A stretch of DNA of 64,000 bases from Bagarius yarrelli. Lineage: Eukaryota > Chordata > Actinopteri > Siluriformes > Sisoridae. Shown one piece after another: positions 1-11,000 of the stretch; the first letter of the stretch is position 1; every line of letters starts with the position of its first letter. Below the pieces are notes generated by a model. That model worked only from the letters and a program-made list of their open reading frames with translations. It ran no database searches and was not told where the DNA came from. The position numbers and the translations under genes are program-made. Location: positions 1,925,511-1,989,510 of the forward strand of contig VCAZ01000012.1 in assembly GCA_005784505.1 (NCBI GenBank), in the 5' to 3' direction.

Positions 1-44
1 GTCTGTCTCTCTCTCTTCTCTCGCTGTCTCTTCTCTCTCTCCTC

Positions 45-78
<34 letters not shown>

Positions 79-145
79 GCTTGTCTCCTGGTCTGTCTTG
101 TTTGTCTGTCTTGTTTGTCTCTCTGTCTCTCTCTGTCCTCCCAGC
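1..145. repeat. CT-rich microsatellite
   Basis: Almost pure C/T on the + strand with CT and CTGT units. It runs into sequence resembling a 3' splice acceptor, which I do not trust because any CT tract followed by AG looks that way. Confidence 0.85.
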
Positions 146-545
146 GTTTTCGGGTCGATCACACGCAAGCTCTGGGGCTCCAGCAAACGTATGACTCAAA
201 TTTCATCCGGAGAAACCGAATATCCTACCCAGGAACAGATCTGACTCCGCCCACTGTCCCAGAATTCACCAACCAGGATGGAGTGAGAAGTGATGAGGGT
301 GCTGATGTACATGGCGTGTTGGACCGGTGCGGGCGCCGATTTCCAGCTGTGTGTGTCGGATTCGATTCCTACCCCTGAGCAGAACACACACACAAACAAT
401 AGTAACAGCTCTACAACATGATGTGTGCGGTGTGTGTTTCATTTGTTTTCAGTGGCCTTATACTTTTTTTGCTTTTTAATTCCTAACACACTCTTACACA
501 GATGGACAAACAGAATACACTTTATATGCACGCATTGGAAGGCTA
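146..545. other. Unassigned sequence with possible decayed SINE head (301-385)
   Basis: An open frame crosses 115-378, but its composition is not convincing and no family is recognisable. From 301 to 385 the + strand resembles a tRNA-derived SINE head: an A-box-like stretch ending in GTTGGACCG, then a B-box-like GGATTCGATTCCT followed by CCCTGAGCAG. A decayed SINE explains this better than a terminal exon. Nothing is seen in 386-545. Confidence 0.3.
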
Positions 546-551
546 ATTACT

Positions 552-575
552 GTGTGTGTGTGTGTGTGTGTGTGT
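552..575. repeat. (GT)n microsatellite
   Basis: Uninterrupted GT dinucleotides. A similar GT run lies at about 1347-1371. Confidence 0.9.
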
Positions 576-839
576 TTGTGAAAAGAGATTGAAAGTGTTT
601 GATTTCTTACTTGAATTCTAAATTATTTATTTGAATGAAGGTGAATGTGTGATTTTTAACTCTACAGTGATGAAGGGCTTTAATACTTACAACACTAAGC
701 AGCAAAGCAATACCCCCCTACCCCACCCCTCCAAAAGACTGATAATGGTACATTCCACATCTCTAACACAGTGACTGACCAAAACCTTATGGGTTTTTCT
801 GTGATGCAGCATGAGAACTGCCACATCCCTAGAAGGAGT

Positions 840-1245
840 CGCTGTCGCAGTTACTTTCGCAGTCGCTGTTGCAAACACAGTCAAAGTTACAGTTGCTGTC
901 CTAGGCATAGTTGCAGCCTCAATCGCAGTCCAGTTGCTGTTGCAGTCACAGTCGCTGTTGCAGCTGCTATAGCAGGCACTGTTGCATTTGCAGTCTCTGT
1001 TGCAGTCGATGTCAGTGTTGCAGTCACAGTCGCTGTCGCAGACACTGTTGCAGTCTCTGTTGAAGTTGCTGTCAGTGTTGCAGTCGCTGTCGCAGTCAAT
1101 GTTGCAATCATAGGCGCTGTTGCAGCCGCAGTCTCTGTTACAGTTTCTGTCAGTGATGCAGTTGCTGTCACAGTCAGTGTTGCAGTCGCAGTCTTTGTTG
1201 CAGCCTCTATTGCAGTCTCTGTCGCAGCCGCTGCCCTCGTTCTTT
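840..1245. repeat. Hexamer-based minisatellite (GTTGCA/GTCGCT type)
   Basis: About 400 bp of 6-bp blocks of the form GTTGCA, GTCGCT, GTCACA and GTCTCT in variable order. Because the block length is a multiple of three, long frames stay open on both strands: an Ala/Val/Ser-alternating frame on + (771-1259) and a Cys/Asn/Asp-rich frame on - (687-1265). These are by-products of the repeat, not genes. Confidence 0.8.
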
Positions 1246-1690
1246 TTATTCCAGTGTGAAGCCATGCACTCGTTTTTACTATGCAGATAATCGTACTTCC
1301 ATCACACTCACATACTGAACCTTTCTTCAGTCTGGTTTGTTAATTAGTGTGTGTGTGTGTGTGTGTGTGTGAGACAAAAAGATTTTGTACATTTTCCTTT
1401 ATAACTAAAACATTGAGCTCGATTCCTATAATCAACATCGAGACGGAGACACACCAACGTTTTTTTATTTATTTTATTTTTTTAACTTTACTAAAATAAA
1501 TATTTTTCTCTCGACTAAAACGAATATTTTTCCTCCACTAAAATAAATCTTAGAACTTTTTACCAAATCACGTGGACCAAATTATTCATTTCTGTGCACA
1601 GAAGAGGTTTTTTTTAATCTACATGAATGAACTTTTATGTAATACAGTTTTAAACAGTGAGCTAAATTTCATAAACACATTTATTAGATT

Positions 1691-1850
1691 TACATTTCTA
1701 CGCCCTCATCCAGAGCCACTCATTCTTCTCATATATCCCAATTTTCTTTTCATCTGAGCAGTTGAGGGTTAAGGGCCTTGCTCAGGGGCCCAGAAGTGGC
1801 AGCTTGGTGGCGATGCAGGGAATGAAACCTACAATTTTCCTATCAGCAAC
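1691..1850 (-). mobile_element. tRNA-derived SINE, diverged
   Basis: The reverse strand shows the diagnostic middle (CCCTGAGCAAGGCCCTTAAC-like, complement at about 1764-1795) and, in reverse order, the 3' module at 1698-1720 that resembles CTCTGGATAAGGGCGTCTGCC in better copies. The promoter half is eroded. Confidence 0.7.
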
Positions 1851-2540
1851 ATTTTATTTACATTTCCATCACTGATATTATGGAACGATGTTTCTGTATT
1901 TCTAAACAACGTGTAAACAACAGAATATTTTTCTAGAAATTCCGTCTGTAGCATTTCAGAACCGGTGACGTTTTTAATTAAAGAATAAAAGTTGATCGTA
2001 AAGCTGAAGACATTTCTGAAATATTTAGAATGGTAACTCGATTTCATTCTCAAGATTGAAAGTTTAAAATAACACCAGAAAATGGGCCTTTTATTTTATT
2101 TAGTAGATGTGACACACCGCGTGCCGTTCATGCCGAATTTCCTAAAAACAGAAAACCGATTCGAACATCACACGTTTTTTATTGTGTTACTTACAATTGC
2201 ACATCGTTTGACTCTTAACTGATTAAACGGTTTGGAAAAAAAAAAAAAAAAACAGTGATATTTATCCAAACATATTGAATTTATTTTAGAGACTTTAGAT
2301 TTTATACACAAATAGTCAATAAAACTACACAAACAACTATTAAACAAAAAAACATGTTCAATTTAAATAACCCAAATTCTGATATGTGTTAAAGGGAAAA
2401 TAAATAAATAAAAAGTTTAATGATCGATTTGATTCGGTTCTTAAATCACTTTAATTTAGTGGAGAATTAAATGCCAACTTTAACAAATACACCGAACTTC
2501 TCAGCCAATCAGCTCACACCTGTCTCGCCTGCACTTCATC
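1851..2540. other. AT-rich unique sequence
   Basis: AT-rich DNA with a short poly(A) run near 2235-2251. I see no gene, splice-consistent exon or clear repeat. Confidence 0.5.
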
Positions 2541-2584
2541 CCTCCATCTTTACTCATTCAGTCACCATCAATGTTTCTTTTAGT

Positions 2585-2790
2585 TTCTATTCTATTCTTT
2601 TCTTTTGTTTTTTTCTCTGTCTCTCTCTCTTTCACTTTCGTTCGCTCTCTCTTTGTCTCTCTGCTTTACTCTCACTTTGTCTCTTTTTTCTTTTTCTTTC
2701 TCTCTCTTTCTCTCTCTCTGCCTTTCTCTGTTTCTCTCTTTTTTTTTGTCTCTCTCTGTCTCTGTTTCTCTCTCTCTCTCTGGTCGGAGC
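2585..2790. repeat. Polypyrimidine (CT/CTTT) tract
   Basis: Pyrimidine-only on + for about 200 bp. It produces long Ser/Leu/Phe frames on + and Arg/Glu/Lys frames on -, none with protein-like composition. Confidence 0.85.
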
Positions 2791-2900
2791 TTCTCGCCCT
2801 CGCGGTGTGGCGCGCGGACGCTGTCTTTTGGGTTGTGTCTCCACGCGCGGGGGCGGGCGCGCAAGTCACGACGCTCACTGTCAGGTGACGTGGGGATCCA
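2785..2900. other. Short CpG-rich patch
   Basis: CpG density is high here (GGCGCGCGGACG, CACGCGCGGG, GGGCGCGCAAG) against a CpG-poor background. It may be a small CpG island or an unannotated promoter. No first exon with a convincing ATG is seen beside it. Confidence 0.3.
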
Positions 2901-3280
2901 TTTGCTGGTTTATGATTGCTCCCAGACGCCCACCTTCTCTCCAGCGTCTGTGAAATGGTAATATTTTTACAGTGGAAAAAAGAACTCGATTTTGATCATG
3001 ACCGTTTTTTTCCGTCATGTCCGTCATCCAGCGTTCATGTTTAGACGCTGTATAGAAAACATTTCTATATTTATTCTGGTCTTCCTGTGTTTTCTGTACC
3101 AGTGTCGTGCTGCCGTGATGACTGCGGCTCATCGGTTTGTCTCTAGTCTCTCTGATCGCATCCTGTTTCAGGCCAAAGCTGTTAGATATTCAGCGAGGGC
3201 ATTGAGGGGGTGGATGCTCTCACTCTGGTAACAGGGCCATCCCGTACGCTAGCCTTCATCCCCAGCCATGTCAGTCAGTA

Positions 3281-3436
3281 CATTTACATTTCTGCCATTT
3301 GGGTGATGTTCTTCTCCATAGCGACTTATCGCTTATACATCTGGGTTTAGGATAGGGGCTTGCTCAGGGCCCAGCAGTGGCAGGTTGATCGAACCTCTAT
3401 CTTCCAGTCACAGGCCAAGAGCATACCACTGAAGCC
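3281..3436 (-). mobile_element. tRNA-derived SINE, diverged
   Basis: Reverse orientation. 3' module remnant at 3285-3330, the GGGCCCTGAGCAAG-like middle at about 3358-3382, and tRNA-like remnant up to 3436. Confidence 0.65.
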
Positions 3437-4325
3437 ATAAAGCATTATAACGCAACATAACAGCTTAGAAAGTACATAATGAGTGGGTTTTTTTCCTCAG
3501 TTTCTTCCTTAACTGCTGATTGACGGCTGCCGTTCCTGTTATTGATGCCATGCAACAGAGATTAATCCAAAACTCTACAAACCAGTCTTGGATGCTCTTT
3601 CTTCCATTTACAGTTATTTCAGAGTTGTCATCGTTTGTATCTTTTCTTATTCATGATTCTGGGTTGTTTTTGTTTTTTTTTTGTATGAAAACGAGTGCCT
3701 TTTCAGTTTTCTTCCAAGTGTCTGCTCGTGACCTTTCACCTTTAGCATCATTCCCATATCAAAAATAGAACATTTAACCAATCCGATTAAATTATATCAA
3801 CATGTGATTAAACGGCACCAATAGATACCTTAAGTGGTTTTGTGGTGTATCTGTGCTTATTTCTATATCTATATATAGATACTGTCTGTACAGCATGATT
3901 TTTATTTCCGTCTAAGTGTAAGTGTTTTGCACTTTTCCGGTACGACCAGTTGTGAGAGATTTTAACGAATAAAAATAAATGTCTCTGATCTTACAGAATT
4001 TTATAAATATGCTTTGTATCACACTTGGAAAATGGTTATTAAAGTGATTTGAATGTTGTTTTTGTCATCGTGCGTCCTGTGTATTCGGGTTCTGAGGAAA
4101 TAAATAAAAAGAAATATAATTAAATATTAGAACTACATATTTTCTGTATTTAAACTTTACTTCAATTTTTTGGATAATTTTTGCTCGTGCAGTTTGCCAG
4201 TGAGTTGTTTTTTTTTTGCAGAGTTACACTTAAGGACTAACCGATACTGATCGATCCCAATGGATTTGTGTTTTTAGATCCGATAACCGATAGGTTGAAC
4301 CGATATTTATTTCTTTAGCATTTTG
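3437..4325. other. Intergenic, AT-rich; possible hAT-like remnant near 4220-4320
   Basis: No gene is visible. At 4235-4310 the phrases CTAACCGATACTGATCGAT and GATAACCGATAGGTTGAACC resemble the ends of non-autonomous hAT elements common in fish. The rest is unremarkable. Confidence 0.35.
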
Positions 4326-4326
4326 G

Positions 4327-4505
4327 ATGTGGTGGCTTAGTGGTTAAGGTGTTGAACCGATACCAGAAAGACCGGTGTTTGATTCCCAGTACCAAACGAC
4401 ACCACGTGGGGCCCTGAGCAGGCCCTTAACCCCAATTGCTCGGTTGTATAAATAGGAGAGGATTAAGTCCTTTGGATAGGGCCTTGCCAAATGCTGTAAT
4501 GTACA
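4327..4505 (+). mobile_element. tRNA-derived SINE, near full length
   Basis: Contains a tRNA-like head (A box TGGCTTAGTGGTTAAGG, B box GTGTTTGATTCCCAG), the GGGCCCTGAGCAGGCCCTTAAC middle and a tail like TTTGGATAGGGCCTTGCCAAATG. Head and tail are in the canonical order for the fish SINE that recurs through the window. Confidence 0.85.
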
Positions 4506-4770
4506 TTTTGGTGACTCACATAATCTTATTTACAAGCCGTGGTGACTATGCCGTATATGCAGACAGACCGCCTTTTGCTCCACTAAAAAAATAAATAAGA
4601 TAAACGAGATAAATTGACAGTGAATTAAAACTAGAGAATAAAAAGGAGTTAATTTAGTAATGTCAGCTTTTTCTAAGTATTATGACTTTATTCCTTTTTA
4701 TTCCTGTTTATGACTTTATTCCAGTAACTTCATCTCCTTTCCCTATTACTTATTGTAACCGCACTAAACT

Positions 4771-4867
4771 GAGAAGTGGTAGCGCAGCGGTTAAGGGGTT
4801 TAATTCCTGCTGCCACTGCTGGGCCCCTGAGAAAGGCCCTAAACCAATAAACTTTACAATTAAAGTT
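4771..4867 (+). mobile_element. tRNA-derived SINE, internally deleted
   Basis: AGTGGTAGCGCAGCGGTTAA head and CTGCTGGGCCCCTGAGAAAG middle are present. The B box is missing and the usual tail is replaced by another repeat at 4868-4914. Confidence 0.7.
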
Positions 4868-4914
4868 GCAGTAGGACAGCTTGGAAAATGCTAACTGTAG
4901 CCTGATAGCACTGA
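4868..4914 (+). repeat. Short dispersed repeat shared with 51197-51244
   Basis: About 47 bp starting GCAGTAGGACA and containing GGAAAATGCTAACTGTAGCC. It recurs at 51197-51244 with only a few mismatches, so both are copies of one interspersed element I cannot name. Confidence 0.7.
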
Positions 4915-5640
4915 AACGGTCTGTCCCACCCTCACCATCCAAAGCCACACCTCCTTACACAGAATGGCACAACGAGAACTGAGACGACATTACTATAATA
5001 TGTCATGTGTTACCCACCATGAGAAAATTGCATAGTACAGTTAGTACCAGTACTAAAAGACCAAATACACGATGCTGCTGGAGTTGAGCTCATTTATAAA
5101 GTTACACAAACTACATAAACTATTCGTTACTATCAAAACACACCAAAATCCAAATCACACCATATTCCCACCAGTCCAAAAGAAATATTGTAACCATGAC
5201 ATCATCTTTCAGACGTATATAGTTGACTCCAGCGTGGAAACACAACACAGAGATTAATTCGCAGAGCTGGCTCTATGCATGGACAAATGTCTGTCCTGCC
5301 CACCCAATCAAAATTTGGTAGTATGTGAAGCACTGATGTTTTATCCTACCAGTGTAAACAGGGTGCACAGAGTTATGGACATACAAATGTTGATAAGCAG
5401 GTAGAAAAACCTATCATAATGTTCGGACCAAACTTTTTGATTGGCTAAACATTTTTTGGTCTTTCACAGAATATATAAATACATTTAAACAAATTAACTA
5501 AATGATTTCCGTCAGGATGGGAAGAGACTTTTAACCAGAGTAACAAAAATTATTCTGAAGACAAATCAATTATTGTCCCTTTAAATGTATTGATGAATGA
5601 ATCAATGAATGAGGCCAACAGGACGCCCACTAGCGGTGCA
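4915..5640. other. Intergenic sequence upstream of rbm26 with a small MITE-like inverted repeat
   Basis: CCAATCAAAATTTGGT at 5304-5319 is the imperfect reverse complement of ACCAAACTTTTTGATTGG at 5427-5444, giving a short inverted-repeat element. No coding potential is visible. Confidence 0.4.
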
Positions 5641-5724
5641 TAATCTCGCGATATCCTTTAACGAGAGTAAGAGGAGCGCTAAATCTCGCGATATTTCACA
5701 ACGTGAGTAAACAGTCGCCATTTG
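5641..5724 (+). promoter_or_regulatory. rbm26: rbm26 promoter region: tandem 40-bp units with TCTCGCGA boxes
   Basis: Two adjacent 40-bp units (5641-5680 and 5681-5720) each begin with an A-rich triplet followed by TCTCGCGATAT; the boxes are at 5644-5651 and 5684-5691. Each unit continues with ACG-GAGTAA. TCTCGCGA is the core of the TCTCGCGAGA element bound by BANP at CpG-island promoters. CGCCATTTG at 5716-5724 is YY1-like. The placement about 300-380 bp before the start codon fits a TATA-less housekeeping promoter. The transcription start itself cannot be seen. Confidence 0.6.
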
Positions 5725-6023
5725 TACAAACTGGAGGAAAAATCGAGAAAAGTATTGCGAACAATTTGTAGACGCGTCCATGCAAAATTTCCAGCTGTAA
5801 ATGAAATATTCTTAAATATTTCCTGAATTTTTCTGCGCCACCCGCGTGCTCCGTTGAGAAGCATCAGTATGCTTGGAATTGTCAGTGAAAACGCGTAGTT
5901 TGCCTGGGTAGCGTTAGCATTAGCATCCCTAAGCCTGGTGTGCTTATAGCTTAGCACTTTTTTTCACCTTCAGCACTTTAGCTGAGCTTTTGGGCTTTTT
6001 TTTCTTGATTTTTTTTTTGAAAA

Positions 6024-6082
6024 ATGATTATTGAAAACCTCGATGCCTTGAAGACATGGCTCTCCAAAACCCTCGAACCCAT
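6024..6082 (+). CDS. rbm26: rbm26 coding exon 1 (residues 1-20)
   Basis: Starts MIIENLDALKTWLSKTLEP and ends in phase 2 (AT|GTAAGT). It opens the PWI-like domain. The TGA two codons upstream rules out a longer N-terminus in this exon. Confidence 0.93.
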
Positions 6083-8004
6083 GTAAGTGTGTGAGTTAGC
6101 ATGTTAGCTTAGCTTAGCCTAGCCTAGCCGCTGTTACAGTTACAGTGTTAGCCTGTTAGCAACGTGTAAATGTGACGAGTTAAACTAGAAGCGTGAAAGA
6201 GTTTATTTTGTTTAATGCGTTAAAAAGCTGTAATTTTTAGTCAACAGTTTAATTTTTATTATTTGAGCAGGCTGCAAAACTGAATTAGAGATTAATTTAA
6301 AGGGAAAAAAATAATTTATTATGAAATACGGACGTTTTTGGAAACCAGTGATCAATAATAGAATAAAAAAAAAAAAAAAAAAAAAGAAAATGAATCGCAA
6401 ATGTTTTATGTTGTAAAAAATGTTGTAATTAATACTTACATAAAAATCAAATCCGTAATAAAATTGGTTTTATTATTTTATATTTTTTTTTTAAAATATC
6501 TAAAGTACAAAATTGGAAAAACCACATTATGTGGTTTTATTAAGAATAAAGTCTAATACAAAAAATTTATTTTTATCCAACTATCAAATCCTTATAATGT
6601 TTTATTTATACGGTATTTCGAAATCAAAATCATAGTCAAATGACATAAATTATACGAATGTTTTTTTCTTATAGATTAAAAAATGTTAGTATCGAACTAA
6701 ATTGTCCTAAGATAAAAATGCATAAATTTATATAATACAAACCTTCATAAATTTTCTATGAGCATTTTTAAGAAATGAAAAAAGTAGTACAAAAAATGTG
6801 AGAAACACAGTTATAGAAGTATTTTTATTAAATTAAAAAGGATATTGAAACAGGAAAATTTTCTAAAATTAAAGTTATTTTTTAAATATAATATTTACTA
6901 AATTTATTTCTTTATTTGAGGTAGTTTATAAATAAAAAATAAAAGGTTTTAATATATGGTCTCTAGTATAAGAGAACGTAAACAAAAGGGACCAAAATAA
7001 GACATTACAGATAAACTAATAGTATTGACGTAAATTTCTGAAGATAAAAATTAAATAGGTAAAATAAATAGTACAGGAATATGAAATCCTTTTAAAAATT
7101 AAAGAGTGCCAAAAATGTAAAAGCACATAAATTATACATTTTTAATTATTATTTATTACTTTAGGAAACGGTAGAGTTTAGAAAATAAACCTAATAAAAT
7201 TTTTTCATTCATTAAAAGTAATAAAAAATTAATATTAAAAGTAATTATGAAGAAAACCCTAACCATAAATAATATTTTATAATTATTGCCACAATTTGGA
7301 AGTGTAAAAATATACAGTAACATTTTTTTTATTGCCAGATTATACATACTACTATTTGGATTACGTATACAGAATTAAATAAATGAGTAGGATTAAAAAT
7401 CAAGTTTGTAAATGATTATTTTTAATAAAATTCCACCTGAGGTCTTGGCAGAGTGAGAATTTTAGTTATTATTATTATTACCTGTAACAGGTGATTTCAC
7501 AGTAAAACGAGTTTAAAAGCCTTTAAAAAGGCAAACAAAGATTATTATATAATGAAGGATTTTTCTTTATGTCTCTGTTTTTTCACACACTGGACATCTC
7601 GCTGGACCCCCCCGCCATGTGCAGATGTGATGCTGACCCGTCTGCGCTTGCTAAATACGTGGTGGCCTTGGTGAAGAAGGACAAGTCAGAGAAAGAGCTG
7701 AGAGCGCTATGCATAGACCAGTTGGATGTATTTCTCCAGAAAGGTACCAGTCTGTCATATTGCACTTAAGTTCTCATCTCATCATATGTTTCCTTCATCT
7801 CCGGAATGAATGAACGAACTGTGTGATTGTGTTTGTGTGCAGAGACCCAGACGTTTGTTGACAGACTTTTCGAAGCTGTGAACTCAAAGAGCTACCTACC
7901 TCAGACAGAGACGCTGAGCTCCACAGGCAGGACCGAGATCCACACACGCTCCGACAAAGACGAGAAGAAAGACGAAGTGCGAGAGGTATGTGCACACACA
8001 CCCA

Positions 8005-8073
<69 letters not shown>

Positions 8074-11000
8074 GCTTTATATCTTTACCATTTTGTGTTT
8101 TTGTAGCAGCGGGATGATGAACGGGAGAAAAAGTTCTCCAGGCGAGTAAACCACAGCCCTCAGTCCGGCTCACGTTACAGTCGAGACGGCAGGTAACCAC
8201 TTTTACATTCCATTCCCCAACACACGCACACACACACTTTAGAATCGTAATTATCAGTCATTTTTAATATATTTTCCTCTGTTTATCAGGAGACTTGATG
8301 AGCGCAAAAAAGACGATCGTTCCAGAAAGAGAGAGTATGAGCGTCCTCCACCTAGACGCGACTCCTATCGTGACCGTTATAACCGGCGGAGGGGGCGGAG
8401 CTACAGCCGCAGCCGAAGTCGTAGTTGGAGCAAAGATAGAGTGCGTGACCGTGACAGAGAAAGAGAGCGCGAGCGAGAAAGGGACAGAGACAGAGAGCGA
8501 GAACGCAGCAGGACACGCTCACCTAGTCGCTCCAGATCTAGAAGTCGAGGTTAGTACAAAAACTCCTCCTTAATGGCCTAGTCTAAATTAACTAGACTGA
8601 AGCAGAAGACACACCTCTTTTAATTAACTAAACTTTTAAGCAGAGGACATACCTCCTTTTATTAACTAAACTAGAGTACAGGCCACGCCTCCTTTAGTTA
8701 ACTAAACTAAAGCAGAGGACACGCCTCCTTTAATTAACTAAACTAAAGCAACGGCCACGCCTCCTTTAATTAACTAAACTAAAGCAGAGGACAAATCCAA
8801 TTAAAACTTGGCCATCCACTTGAATTAATATTCTCAAGAAAATGTTTATGTTCGGTTATCATTGTTTTTTTTGTTTTTTTTTATTTCGCAGAGAGGGAGG
8901 CTGGAAAACCAAAGTATGACCATGAGCGACCCGAGGGCGGAGACGCTGAGGCTTATGTTCCACCACCCCTTGTCTCTATGCCTAGCTCCTCCCACTTTCC
9001 TGTCCCTGCCCTTAGCAGCACCATCACTGTCATCGCTCCCACACATCATGGAAACAGCACCACAGAGAGCTGGTCTGAATTTCCTCCAGACCACGTCTCT
9101 TATGGCAGAGTGGTGCCGCCCCCCTCGCGCAAGCGTTGTCGGGACTATGATGGTGAGAAGCGTGAGAGAGAGAGAGAGAGAGAGAGGGGAGAGGGAGGGA
9201 GAGGAGAGGAGAGAGAGAGAGAGAGAGAGACTACTGTACAGGATAGAAATAAAGATGTGTTTAATGCTCATTACCAATGTTTTTCCTCTCCTTACACAGA
9301 GAAAGGGTTCTGTATGCGAGGTGATATGTGTCCGTTCGACCACGGCAGTGACCCGGTGGTGGTGGAAGACGTCAACCTTCCCAGCATCATCCCTTTCCCG
9401 CCTGCGCCACTTGCTGTCGGTGACGGTCCACCACCTCCGACTCTGCCGCCGCCTCCTGGTCTACTCCCACCTCCACCGATGAACATCCGGCCCCCTGTGC
9501 CCCCAGGCAGCCTCCCACCTGTCGCAGGTAATGCTGTCACACCCATCACTAAGCTACGATGCTTGGTACCTACCTGAACATTCAGGAGATATAAACATTG
9601 CCTTATTATGTTCTATGCAGGTCCTCCTCCACCAATCCCTGCACTAGATGCTCCTCCAAACGTGATGACCAGCTCTGTCCCCTCCATCGTCCCCTCATCT
9701 CGGCCTTTACTCCCTCAGCCTCCACTTCACCTAGTCAATTCAGGCATCCGACCTCCACTCATACAGCCACCGCCTCCCCTCTTCACAGCAGGTAATCACT
9801 CTAATCCCACTGCAGTTGTACAGAAATTAGAAAATGTTTTGTAATCAGATTTAATCTGTAAAACACTAATTTAGTCTTTTAATTTTTATAGCTAGCATGG
9901 ACATGGTTTCCTCAATGAAGGCCTCGTGTATATTAGTAACTAGGGATGGTTATTTGCAGAATAACTTTTTCGCAGAATAATCATAAAATATATTAATTTA
10001 TTATTGGTTAATTTTTAACTGTTATTTTCTGGGGGCAGAAAATGCCAACGACAGCATGTTTTTACCCCCTAATGGATCCTTCATCAGTTTTTTTCAGGAT
10101 TTTGCAATGTTCGAGTGTTTTCCGGCAATAGAATTGTGGATTTAGGCACCGCCACCAAAGCAGATGGTGTAAAACAGTTTATCTATGTTTTCGTGGCGAT
10201 CAATCAAAGAAATGCTTTGTCTCCTTGTCATTTTTGTTGGTAGATGAGAGACAGAAACCTATTAAAACATCTTAGAATAAACAAAATCTCTTTACAGTGA
10301 TTGGTTAACTTTTCTTTTGCAAAAACATTACTGTGATTGGATGAAGTTGCATAGTCATTAGGGCTGTGTAAATATATCGATGCAGCTATCTATTGCGATG
10401 TTTTAACCTATCAATATGTATTGCTCCACACCTGTAGTTGTTACTGACACATACATTCATTGTCTTAGAAACAAGCAATGACGGAAAAAAATAATTTGTC
10501 TTTGTTTATTTTACTTTCAATTTCTAGTATTGCAACATGTATTGTATTGCATCATATCGATATGAGATATATTCCAATACATGGGTCACAAAAGATTAAT
10601 AAAGATATGTTGCCATAACACCTGTGTGTGGAAAGTAAAGATATGAAACTAAATGGAGCCACAGATTTGTATTAAATGTCACTCAATAATAATTTGACTT
10701 TAAATAATCTTTAAATAATCACGAATATCCAGCATCATGATGGACGGCTTTCTTTAAAGGACTTTGTTTTATTCTCTTTAGATTCATTCGAACCGGACGT
10801 GTATAATCCTGAAGCTCCTAGTCTGAACTCTCGGCCTGCGTATCGACCCCGAGTCAACGTGCAGAGATCAAACCTCATCGGTCTCACTATGGGAGAAGTG
10901 GACCTCCATCCGCGAGGTAATATCCTATGTATGGAACAGATAATGAGTTAAGTGCTTGAATGTTTTCAGCTATCGTGTCTGGTAAACATGTACCTAATCA

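Noticed and set aside
115..378. Terminal exon of an upstream gene with a CT-tract acceptor
   Set aside because: The acceptor is only the end of a CT microsatellite, no protein family is recognisable, and 301-385 looks like a decayed SINE head. A minus-strand exon (about 229-377) was also considered and dropped for the same reasons.
771..1259. 162-codon + frame (and 192-codon - frame) as a gene
   Set aside because: Both are products of a hexamer repeat; residues alternate with the repeat period, and there is no splice or start context.
2785..3235. Divergent first exon or gene at the CpG-rich patch and the frame 2992-3231
   Set aside because: No family similarity, no splice-consistent start, and the frame overlaps unremarkable sequence. 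Kept only as a possible CpG patch.
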